From Deltaproteobacteria bacterium (GTDB lineage Bacteria; Desulfobacterota; Desulfobaccia; Desulfobaccales; 0-14-0-80-60-11): DNA of 5,131 nucleotides. A model generated the notes under the pieces. That model searched no databases, was not told the DNA's origin, and saw only the letters and a program-made list of their open reading frames with translations. The stretch is taken from the NCBI GenBank assembly GCA_016874945.1, contig VGSO01000229.1:1-5131 (forward strand). Reading direction: 5' to 3'. A program made the position numbers and the translations under genes. The first letter of the stretch is position 1. Every line of letters begins with the position of its first letter. Below are positions 1 to 4,572 of the stretch, piece after piece.

Positions 1-47
1 TGGAAGCCTTGAAGCAGGCTTCCCCGGCCAAAGGAGAAGATGGATGA
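1..47 (+). CDS. 3' end of an upstream gene (possibly dnaG), partial
   Basis: Reading from base 3, the frame is open through EALKQASPAKGEDG and stops at TGA 45-47. That stop overlaps the rpoD ATG (44-46) as ATGA, a typical sign of translational coupling, and it places the rpoD ribosome binding site inside the upstream gene. In many bacteria dnaG (primase) lies directly before rpoD in the macromolecular synthesis operon, so dnaG is the natural candidate, but 14 residues are too few to recognise it. The other two frames are less attractive: frame 1 stops at 10-12, and frame 2 is simply an upstream extension of rpoD. The identity is inferred from context only. Confidence 0.45.
   Translation, partial: EALKQASPAKGEDG
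2..23 (+). repeat. Hairpin just upstream of the rpoD ribosome binding site
   Basis: GGAAGCC (2-8) pairs perfectly with GGCTTCC (17-23) around an 8-nt loop. No T-run follows, so it is not an intrinsic terminator. It lies 8 nt before the rpoD Shine-Dalgarno sequence and probably within the end of the upstream reading frame. It could be an mRNA processing or stability element, or chance in GC-rich coding DNA. Confidence 0.4.
32..36 (+). promoter_or_regulatory. rpoD Shine-Dalgarno site
   Basis: AGGAG lies 7 nt before ATG 44. This spacing selects ATG 44 over the out-of-frame ATG at 40. Confidence 0.8.
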
Positions 48-1765
48 ACAAGGGTATGGGAATTAGCGGGTTTCCGGAATTGATGCCCATGGGGGACGAC
101 GACAGCCTCATTTCCGTGGACGACCTGAACGACTCCATGTCTCCGGATGTATTGTTAACGGACCAGATGAAGGACATCTTCATCTTTGACGACCTGGAAC
201 TATCGCCTCCGGAGGTTTCCAGCCTGGTCATGGCCGTTCCCCTGGAATTGGGGGAGGGGGAAGGCGACTTGGTGCTGGACGCGGAAGCGGCCAAGTTGGA
301 CGACCCGGTGCGCCTCTACCTCAGGGAGATGGGCCTGGTTTCCCTGCTTACCCGGGAAGGCGAGGTGGAAATCGCCAAGCGCATCGAGGAAGGGGAAAAG
401 GAGGTGCTCCACTCCCTCTTGGAAGTGCCTTTATCCTACTTCCAGGTTCTGGCCCTGGCCTACAAGATGGAGCAGGAAAAGCTTTCACCCACGGGCCTCC
501 TGGAGGATTTTGACGAAGACGCGCCGGACCTGGATCTCAGCACGCATAAGACCCGCCTGCTCAAGATTCTTCAGAAGGTGCGCCTCTTTGAAGAAAAAAT
601 CAAGCAAGGTTACAAGGAAATGGCGGCCCACCCTTACCGCAGCGAGGGCTACCTCCAGCAGGAGCAGCGCCTGGGCACGCTGCGCCGCCGGTTGGCGGAC
701 CTGCTGAAAAAAATGCGTCTGGATCGCCATTACCTGGAAGGGATTCTCAACCAACTCCGGGGCTACGGCTTCCTGGTGCGGGAATGCCAGCGAAAATTGG
801 AGCGCTGCCAGGCGGCCGCGGGCCTGTCCCTGACCAAGCTGCGCAGCCTGTTACGGGAGCGGAAGAAAAATCCGGGAATGCCCATATTGTCCAAATTGAC
901 CCCCCAGCGCCTGGCGGAAGTGGAAGAGCTCTGGTATCAGACCCACCGCCACCTGAAAAAGCTGGGCCAGGACGTGGGCGTGCCCGGCGGGCGCCTGCTG
1001 GCCATTCTGACCAAGGCCGAGAAAGGGGAGTACCAGGCCCTCAGGGCCAAACGGGAGCTGGTGGAGGCCAATCTGCGCCTGGTGGTATCCATCGCCAAAA
1101 AATACACCAACCGGGGCCTCCAATTCCTGGACCTTATTCAGGAAGGCAACATCGGCCTCATGAAAGCCGTGGAAAAATTCGAATACGAACGGGGTTACAA
1201 GTTCAGCACTTACGCCACCTGGTGGATCCGCCAGGCCATCACCCGGGCCATCGCCGACCAGGCCCGGACCATCCGCATCCCGGTGCACATGATTGAGACC
1301 ATCAACAAGCTCATCCGCACTTCCCGGTATCTGGTCCAGGAAATCGGCCGGGAACCCACCCCGGAAGAAATCGCGGAGAAGATGGAGTTTCCCCTGGAAA
1401 AAGTGCGCAAAGTCCTGAAAATCGCCAAAGAGCCCCTGTCCCTGGAGACTCCCATCGGCGACGAAGAAGACAGCCACCTGGGCGACTTCATCGAAGATAA
1501 GAAGATTTTCACGCCCATGGAGGCGGTGGCCAACCTCAATCTGGCGGACCAGACCTGCAAGATGCTGGCCACTCTCACCCCCAGGGAGGAAAAAGTGCTG
1601 CGCAAGCGCTTCGGCATCGGGGAAAAGACGGATCACACCCTGGAAGAAGTGGGGCGGGACTTCGAGGTCACCCGGGAGCGCATCCGCCAAATCGAGGCCA
1701 AGGCCCTGCGCAAACTCCGGCATCCTTCCCGGAGCACCCGGCTGAAAAGCTTCATCGAATATTGA
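44..1765 (+). CDS. rpoD: RNA polymerase primary sigma factor RpoD (sigma-70)
   Basis: Housekeeping sigma factor that binds core RNA polymerase and recognises -10/-35 promoters; 573 aa. Residues 1-80 are short and acidic. The stretch from about 22 to 55 (SLISVDDLND onward) resembles the later part of region 1.1, with the usual N-terminal helices shortened. Region 1.2 is about 85-120 (DPVRLYLREMG). A poorly conserved charged insert (NCR) spans about 121-330. Region 2 is about 337-415, with -10 contact and melting residues Y390, W393, W394, Q397 and T400 in FSTYATWWIRQAIT. Region 3 is about 416-492. Region 4 is about 503-562, with the -35 helix VTRERIRQIEAKALRKL (R544, E545, R548, Q549 by comparison with E. 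coli). Length and domain order match complete proteobacterial RpoD. The start is supported by the AGGAG site and the ATGA overlap. There is no clear terminator after the stop; a tRNA promoter begins 8 nt later. Confidence 0.97.
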   Translation: MNKGMGISGFPELMPMGDDDSLISVDDLNDSMSPDVLLTDQMKDIFIFDDLELSPPEVSSLVMAVPLELGEGEGDLVLDAEAAKLDDPVRLYLREMGLVSLLTREGEVEIAKRIEEGEKEVLHSLLEVPLSYFQVLALAYKMEQEKLSPTGLLEDFDEDAPDLDLSTHKTRLLKILQKVRLFEEKIKQGYKEMAAHPYRSEGYLQQEQRLGTLRRRLADLLKKMRLDRHYLEGILNQLRGYGFLVRECQRKLERCQAAAGLSLTKLRSLLRERKKNPGMPILSKLTPQRLAEVEELWYQTHRHLKKLGQDVGVPGGRLLAILTKAEKGEYQALRAKRELVEANLRLVVSIAKKYTNRGLQFLDLIQEGNIGLMKAVEKFEYERGYKFSTYATWWIRQAITRAIADQARTIRIPVHMIETINKLIRTSRYLVQEIGREPTPEEIAEKMEFPLEKVRKVLKIAKEPLSLETPIGDEEDSHLGDFIEDKKIFTPMEAVANLNLADQTCKMLATLTPREEKVLRKRFGIGEKTDHTLEEVGRDFEVTRERIRQIEAKALRKLRHPSRSTRLKSFIEY

Positions 1766-1773
1766 CTCGGTTC

Positions 1774-1802
1774 TTGAAATATTATGAAATAATTCATAAA
1801 AT
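1774..1802 (+). promoter_or_regulatory. Predicted sigma70 promoter for the tRNA gene
   Basis: TTGAAA (1774-1779) and TAAAAT (1797-1802) are separated by exactly 17 bp, each one mismatch from consensus. The segment is strikingly AT-rich compared with its surroundings. Transcription should begin near 1808-1810, giving a 5' leader of about 48 nt before the mature tRNA that RNase P would remove. The promoter begins 8 nt after the rpoD stop, so the tRNA need not depend on the rpoD operon. Confidence 0.75.
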
Positions 1803-1856
1803 AAAGATGAAGCGGGCTTCCGGGTTTGGAATCCCCGACAATTCCTCGTGAGGAGC

Positions 1857-1932
1857 GGGCCCATAGCTCAGCGGTCAGAGCAACCGGCTCATAACCGGAC
1901 GGTCCCTGGTTCAAATCCGGGTGGGCCCACCA
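1857..1932 (+). tRNA. tRNA with CAU anticodon, probably tRNA-Ile2 (could be Met)
   Basis: Complete 76-nt cloverleaf with encoded CCA (1930-1932). The acceptor stem GGGCCCA/TGGGCCC is fully paired. The D arm is GCTC/GAGC with an 8-nt loop containing GG. The anticodon loop is CTCATAA with CAT at 1890-1892. The T arm is CCTGG/CCGGG with loop TTCAAAT, and the discriminator is A73. Position 27 opposes 43 as A-A, leaving four pairs in the anticodon stem. The first pair is G1-C72, so it is not a typical initiator tRNA. Pairs C4-G69 and C5-G68 match the acceptor features known to guide TilS lysidine modification of E. coli tRNA-Ile2, and the 8-nt D loop and GGTC variable region also resemble Ile2. 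An automatic pipeline would probably label it Met. The acceptor 3' side gives a 12-bp perfect palindrome (1920-1931). Confidence 0.93.
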
Positions 1933-1969
1933 CCTTTTTCGGGAGGTTTAAAATAACACCCCAACGACA

Positions 1970-1986
1970 AGGACTTTGGAAGTCCT
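1970..1986 (+). other. Hairpin between the tRNA and the NIF3 terminator
   Basis: AGGACTT (1970-1976) pairs perfectly with AAGTCCT (1980-1986) around a TGG loop. No T-run follows. It lies 17 nt before the terminator hairpin, so the two together form a tandem-hairpin leader in front of the NIF3 gene, or a 3' trailer of the tRNA precursor. Confidence 0.5.
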
Positions 1987-2000
1987 CCGGAAATTGACCC

Positions 2001-2033
2001 AAAGGGGGGTGCTGTGTGCGCACCCCCCTTTTT
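2001..2033 (+). terminator. Strong intrinsic terminator or attenuator before the NIF3 gene
   Basis: The stem GGGGGGTGC (2004-2012) / GCACCCCCC (2020-2028) has nine perfect pairs and a 7-nt loop, followed by TTTTT (2029-2033) and preceded by AAA. It is the obvious end for the tRNA transcript. It stops only 7 nt before the NIF3 start codon, so NIF3 transcription must read through it unless its message is almost leaderless. Confidence 0.85.
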
Positions 2034-2040
2034 ATGTCCT

Positions 2041-3156
2041 ATGGCCGTACTTTTACAAGAGATTATAAAGCTTCTGGACGAGCATTACTCCTTTAACTGG
2101 GCCGTGTCCGGCGACCGGGTGGGGCTGGAGATCGGTGACCCCCGGACCCCGGTGTCCCAGGTTCTGGTGGCCCTGGAGGCCACCCCGGAAGTGGTGGCCC
2201 AGGCCCGGGGAAAAAGAGCGCAGCTCCTCCTCACTCATCATCCGCTCCTGTATCAGCCGCTCCGGGAAGTGCGCGAAGATCAACCTCAAGGCCGGCTGTT
2301 GGCCCAAATAGTCCGGGCCCGCTTGGCCGTGGTTGCCTGTCATACTAATCTGGATGTGGCGCCCCGGGGCCTCAACGATTTTCTGGCTCATCTCCTGGAA
2401 CTTAAGGACGTGGAAATCTTATCCGCCACCGGCGCCGACGCCTGGTGCAAGCTCACCGTTTTCACGCCCCTGGGTTATGAAGACCCGGTGCGCCAGGCTC
2501 TGGCGGAAGAGGGCCTGGGGGTCATCGGCCGCTATTCCCATTGTTCTTTTGCCGGCCGGGGGGAAGGGACCTTTGTTCCCCTGGAGGGCGCCCGGCCATT
2601 TAGGAGTGAAGCGGCCCGGCTTTCCCGGGTCGTAGAATCCCGCCTGGAGATGGTGGCTCCGGAGAGCCGCCTCAATGCCGCCCTGGCCCGCCTGAAGAAG
2701 ATTCATCCTTACGAAGAAGTGGCCTATGACCTTTATCCCTTGAAGAATCAAGGCCTCACCCTGGGATTGGGCCGGGTGGGCTGCTGGCCGACGCCCCGGG
2801 CTTTTCCGGAAATAATTTCCCGGATCAAAGAGGTCTTCGGGGTTAGCCAGGTGCGGATTTGGGGCCGGCCTCCGGGGGAAGCGCGGCAAGTGGCGGTGTG
2901 CGGCGGCAGCGGCGGGGAGTTCATCGGCGCGGCCCGGGAGAAAGGAGCTCAATTGTACCTTACCGGGGAAGTGCGCCACCATCAGGTTCCTCCGGGGATG
3001 GAGGACTTCGCCGTCCTGGAAGTGGGCCACTACGCCAGCGAGGTGGTGTTTATGGAGCCTTGGGCCGCAGACCTCCGAGCCCGGTTCCGGGAAGCGGGAT
3101 GGGAATTGGAGGTGGAAGCCGCCACCCCGGCAGCCCCGCCGTGTCATTACCGGTGA
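2041..3156 (+). CDS. NIF3/DUF34 family dinuclear-metal protein (YqfO-type)
   Basis: A 371-aa protein of the NIF3 (DUF34) family, which forms toroidal hexamers carrying two metal ions per subunit. Databases often call it 'GTP cyclohydrolase 1 type 2 homolog', but the physiological role is unsettled. Visible metal-site motifs are THHP (H66, H67), HTNLD (H101, D105) and GHYASE (H330, E334). The N-terminal signature DRVGLEIGD is at 25-33. A CutA-like middle insert at about 134-235 ends in HPYEEVAYDLYPL, which makes it the longer YqfO-type rather than the short YbgI-type. ATG 2041 was chosen because family similarity begins at MAVLLQEII. An in-frame GTG at 2014 lies in the terminator loop and would add a hairpin-derived CAPPFLCP stretch. 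There is no Shine-Dalgarno sequence before ATG 2041, which is odd. The zinc-ribbon gene follows after 76 nt. The family is certain; the substrate is unknown. Confidence 0.93.
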   Translation: MAVLLQEIIKLLDEHYSFNWAVSGDRVGLEIGDPRTPVSQVLVALEATPEVVAQARGKRAQLLLTHHPLLYQPLREVREDQPQGRLLAQIVRARLAVVACHTNLDVAPRGLNDFLAHLLELKDVEILSATGADAWCKLTVFTPLGYEDPVRQALAEEGLGVIGRYSHCSFAGRGEGTFVPLEGARPFRSEAARLSRVVESRLEMVAPESRLNAALARLKKIHPYEEVAYDLYPLKNQGLTLGLGRVGCWPTPRAFPEIISRIKEVFGVSQVRIWGRPPGEARQVAVCGGSGGEFIGAAREKGAQLYLTGEVRHHQVPPGMEDFAVLEVGHYASEVVFMEPWAADLRARFREAGWELEVEAATPAAPPCHYR

Positions 3157-3163
3157 ATAATGG

Positions 3164-3188
3164 AAAAGGTCACCCACCGGGGCCTTTT
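3164..3188 (+). terminator. Weak terminator-like hairpin after the NIF3 gene
   Basis: AAAAGGTC (3164-3171) can pair with GGCCTTTT (3181-3188), including one G-T wobble, around a 9-nt loop. The T-run is part of the stem and ATCTT follows. The stem is weak and the next gene is close, so it may only reduce read-through into the zinc-ribbon gene. Confidence 0.35.
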
Positions 3189-3220
3189 ATCTTAACCATA
3201 ACCATACGACAAGCCACGAT

Positions 3221-3225
3221 GGAGG
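3221..3225 (+). promoter_or_regulatory. Shine-Dalgarno site fixing a TTG start
   Basis: GGAGG is a near-perfect ribosome binding site 7 nt before TTG 3233. No in-frame ATG or GTG is as well placed, so the zinc-ribbon gene most likely starts at TTG. Confidence 0.8.
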
Positions 3226-3232
3226 TTTAATC

Positions 3233-3961
3233 TTGTTACCGGAGTTAAAAGGGCTGGTAGACTTGCAGGAACTGGATAAGGTCATCCGCGGCATTGCCCA
3301 GGAAATGGAGAAGCTCCCGGAGTTTCTGGAGACGGAAACCGCCCGGCTCCAGGAAATGAAGGCGGAATACGCCGCCGCGGCCCAAGAGCTGGAAGACCTG
3401 AAAAGCCAGCGTCGCGCCACAGAAGGAGATATCGCCGAACTGGAGGAGAGCATCAAGAAAAGCCGCCAGCGACTCATGGAGATCAAGAGCAACATCGAAT
3501 ACCGGGCCATGCTCAAGGAGATCGCCTATAAGGAAGACCAGCGGGACAAGACCGAAACCCGCCTGCTGGAGGGACTGGAGCTCCTGGAGGCCAAAACCAA
3601 GGCCCTGGCGGCGCTGGACCAGGAAATCCTGGAGCAGCAGGCCATATTGGCCCAGGAAGACGAAAAGATAAAGGCCCAGTTGAAGGAGCTGAAGAAGGAA
3701 CTGGCCGGCCTGGAAAAGAAACGCGGTGTGCTGCGCAAGGTGGTGCCATCCCAGTTGCTGAAGCGTTATGAGTTTATCCGGGAACGGCGCAACGGCACCG
3801 CCATCGCCGCGGTGCGGGAAGGGGTCTGCCTGGGCTGCAATATGAATATCCTGCCCCAGCAGTTCATTGATCTTCAGAAAGGCGAAGAGATCCTGCAATG
3901 CCCTCACTGCCAGCGGATGCTGTACTGGCTGGATGAGATGGCCGAAGAAGCTGTCAATTAA
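3233..3961 (+). CDS. C4-type zinc-ribbon coiled-coil protein (HP0958/CT398-like)
   Basis: A 242-aa protein with a long charged coiled coil at about 10-180, rich in Glu, Lys, Leu and Ala heptads, and a C-terminal zinc ribbon. The four zinc ligands are C199-LG-C202 and C223-PH-C226, a CxxC-x20-CxxC arrangement. This is the architecture of the PF02591-type family whose studied members are H. pylori HP0958, an RpoN chaperone and flagellar regulator that also binds flaA mRNA, and chlamydial CT398, which contacts sigma-54 and type III secretion parts. The motif SNIEYRAMLKEIAYKEDQ (86-103) in the helical hairpin is typical of the family. There is no signal peptide or membrane segment, so it should be cytoplasmic. 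Translation starts at TTG with a strong GGAGG site. It follows the NIF3 gene, a pairing also seen as HP0959/HP0958. The RpoN or flagellar role is known for homologues and is only inferred here. Confidence 0.9.
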   Translation: MLPELKGLVDLQELDKVIRGIAQEMEKLPEFLETETARLQEMKAEYAAAAQELEDLKSQRRATEGDIAELEESIKKSRQRLMEIKSNIEYRAMLKEIAYKEDQRDKTETRLLEGLELLEAKTKALAALDQEILEQQAILAQEDEKIKAQLKELKKELAGLEKKRGVLRKVVPSQLLKRYEFIRERRNGTAIAAVREGVCLGCNMNILPQQFIDLQKGEEILQCPHCQRMLYWLDEMAEEAVN

Positions 3962-3963
3962 AG

Positions 3964-4026
3964 GCGGTCTTTGGTTTTCGGTCTTCGGTTTTCGGTAAGG
4001 GGCGGTGGGCCCTGATTTAAGACCGC
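3964..4026 (+). repeat. Inverted repeat enclosing TTCGGT direct repeats
   Basis: GCGGTCTT (3964-3971) is perfectly complementary to AAGACCGC (4019-4026). Between them GGTTTTCGGT occurs twice (3973-3982 and 3987-3996) with a 14-nt period. The structure begins 2 nt after the zinc-ribbon stop codon and may act as an mRNA 3' end structure, although it has no T-tail. Confidence 0.5.
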
Positions 4027-4063
4027 GGCGAAATACCTAATTGAACAGCGATTTCTTAAAATC

Positions 4064-4086
4064 CCCTCCCCCTTGATGGGGGAGGG
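4064..4086 (+). repeat. GC-rich hairpin, likely dispersed intergenic repeat
   Basis: CCCTCCCCC (4064-4072) pairs perfectly with GGGGGAGGG (4078-4086) around a TTGAT loop. Motifs of the type CCCCTCCCCC-loop-GGGGGAGGG followed by TTGGGGTGGGGG are familiar as repeated intergenic elements in many bacterial genomes. No T-run follows directly, so I do not call it a terminator. Confidence 0.6.
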
Positions 4087-4160
4087 TTGGGGTGGGGGTG
4101 GCAAAATCTTTTTCTAATTAAAGCATGTTAATTCAGTTATCCCCCCTCACCTCAACTCCC
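4078..4160 (+). repeat. Imperfect G-rich/C-rich inverted repeat with AT-rich core
   Basis: The G-rich arm (about 4078-4100) is imperfectly complementary to the C-rich arm (about 4141-4160, CCCCCCTCACCTCAACTCCC). Between them lies an AT-rich core with its own palindrome, AATTAA (4116-4121) / TTAATT (4128-4133). A run of seven T follows at 4165-4171. This could be a small non-autonomous mobile repeat or a decayed repeat pair. I see no target-site duplication I would trust. Confidence 0.4.
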
Positions 4161-4199
4161 GCTGTTTTTTTGCCTAAGTTCCGGCCCTGAAAATGTAAC

Positions 4200-4217
4200 C
4201 GCAGGCTTCAGCCTGCG
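4200..4217 (+). repeat. Perfect palindrome CGCAGGCT/AGCCTGCG
   Basis: CGCAGGCT (4200-4207) and AGCCTGCG (4210-4217) form eight perfect pairs around TC. Palindromes built on CAGGCT-TC-AGCCTG are familiar as dispersed intergenic repeats in GC-rich genomes. Confidence 0.6.
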
Positions 4218-4274
4218 CCGGGCAACCCCCCGCCGGGACGCCCTTACTGGGTGGGGCGAGCCTCTGTGCCCGCC
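4216..4274 (+). repeat. GC-rich repeat segment with direct and inverted repeats
   Basis: CGCCGGG occurs twice (4216-4222 and 4231-4237). CGCCC (4239-4243) pairs with GGGCG (4254-4258). GGCGAG (4255-4260) can pair with CCCGCC (4269-4274) with one mismatch. These overlapping arms suggest several short repeat units placed side by side. Confidence 0.4.
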
Positions 4275-4323
4275 AAATTTTTCCCCCCGGAATGACACCA
4301 TGTCGCAACCAAACGGCAAATTG

Positions 4324-4370
4324 GGGCGTGATTTATCACGCCCGCCTCTACGGGCGCAATAAATTGCGCC
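4324..4370 (+). repeat. Two adjacent palindromes sharing a framework
   Basis: The first palindrome pairs GGGCGTGAT (4324-4332) with ATCACGCCC (4335-4343). The second pairs GGCGCAAT (4353-4360) with ATTGCGCC (4363-4370) around AA. Both follow GGGCG-nnn-TWWA-nnn-CGCC, with the variable triplets changed on both arms (TGA/TCA versus CAA/TTG) so that pairing is kept. The linker is GCCTCTAC. The outer CGCCCG/CGGGCG pair (4339-4344 / 4351-4356) offers a competing hairpin. This looks like a tandem pair of REP-like units. Confidence 0.7.
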
Positions 4371-4404
4371 ACTCCGACAATAGCCTTTTGAATGCACCTT
4401 GGTA

Positions 4405-4440
4405 TGGGTTGCTAAGCCGGGCATCCAACTGCGCAACCCA
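4405..4440 (+). repeat. Inverted repeat TGGGTTGC/GCAACCCA
   Basis: TGGGTTGC (4405-4412) and GCAACCCA (4433-4440) are perfectly complementary with a 20-nt spacer. No reading frame or T-run is associated with it. It is probably another dispersed repeat unit in the same cluster. Confidence 0.5.
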
Positions 4441-4444
4441 AGAA

Positions 4445-4495
4445 CAGCCAGAGCGGCTGCTCATTTTCATGGGTTATGGGGCGAGCCGAAGGCTC
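4445..4495 (+). repeat. Two small hairpins, CAGCC/GGCTG and GAGCC/GGCTC
   Basis: CAGCC (4445-4449) pairs with GGCTG (4455-4459), and GAGCC (4483-4487) pairs with GGCTC (4491-4495) around GAA. Each stem has only five pairs, so either may be chance; they are noted because they continue the palindrome chain. Confidence 0.3.
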
Positions 4496-4539
4496 ATGTT
4501 CAACTGCTTGCCCTATTGAGAGAATACCAACGCTAAGGG

Positions 4540-4558
4540 GGCAGGGGGGCGCCCTGCC
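4540..4558 (+). promoter_or_regulatory. Hairpin directly before the RNase H ribosome binding site
   Basis: GGCAGGG (4540-4546) pairs perfectly with CCCTGCC (4552-4558) around GGGCG. It ends 2 nt before the AAAGGA site at 4561. There is no T-run, so it is not a terminator; it could modulate translation of the RNase H message or protect its 5' end. Confidence 0.45.
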
Positions 4559-4560
4559 TG

Positions 4561-4566
4561 AAAGGA
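4561..4566 (+). promoter_or_regulatory. Shine-Dalgarno site for the RNase H gene
   Basis: AAAGGA lies 6 nt before TTG 4573. The ATG at 4566 is in another frame and overlaps the site. The in-frame ATG at 4636 has no such site, so TTG 4573 is preferred. Confidence 0.55.
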
Positions 4567-4572
4567 TGGCGA

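Larger units (their letters stand above)
3962..4572. other. 611-nt non-coding interval rich in palindromes
   Basis: I see no credible gene here. The possible small reading frames, on the minus strand at 4152-4436 and the plus strand at 4292-4519, run straight through palindromic repeats, lack domains and overlap each other. I looked for RNase P RNA hallmarks (GAGGAAAGTCC and the matching ACAGAA region) and did not find them. The left part (3962-4060) has short TTCGGT repeats. The middle (4060-4171) is G- and C-rich with an AT-rich core. The right part (4190-4560) is a chain of separate palindromes. The pattern looks like accumulated dispersed intergenic repeats rather than a structured RNA gene, but a novel RNA cannot be excluded. 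Confidence 0.7.

Noticed and set aside
14..22. GCAGGCTTC shared between 14-22 and 4201-4209
   Set aside because: A 9-nt match in GC-rich DNA within two hairpins is easily chance; I do not treat it as one repeat family.
851..1864. 337-aa open frame on the minus strand opposite rpoD
   Set aside because: It is a codon-bias shadow of a clearly conserved rpoD, has no recognisable domain, and would run into the tRNA promoter and leader region.
2034..2036. ATG at 2034 as the NIF3 start
   Set aside because: It is in a different frame from the NIF3 protein and lies right at the terminator T-run.
4152..4436. 94-aa minus-strand frame in the intergenic gap
   Set aside because: It reads straight through palindromic repeats, is rich in Arg and Ser, and shows no domain; this is typical of spurious translation of repeats.
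4324..4440. CRISPR-like array suggested by repeated palindromes
   Set aside because: The units differ in sequence and spacing, there are no regular spacers, and no cas genes are present.
4292..4519. 75-aa plus-strand frame in the intergenic gap
   Set aside because: It covers the twin palindromes and other repeats, overlaps the opposite frame, and shows no family signature or clear ribosome site.
3962..4572. Possible RNase P RNA gene (rnpB)
   Set aside because: The conserved GAGGAAAGTCC and ACAGAA-type core motifs are absent; a similar GGAAAGTCC at about 4995-5003 lies inside the RNase H coding sequence.
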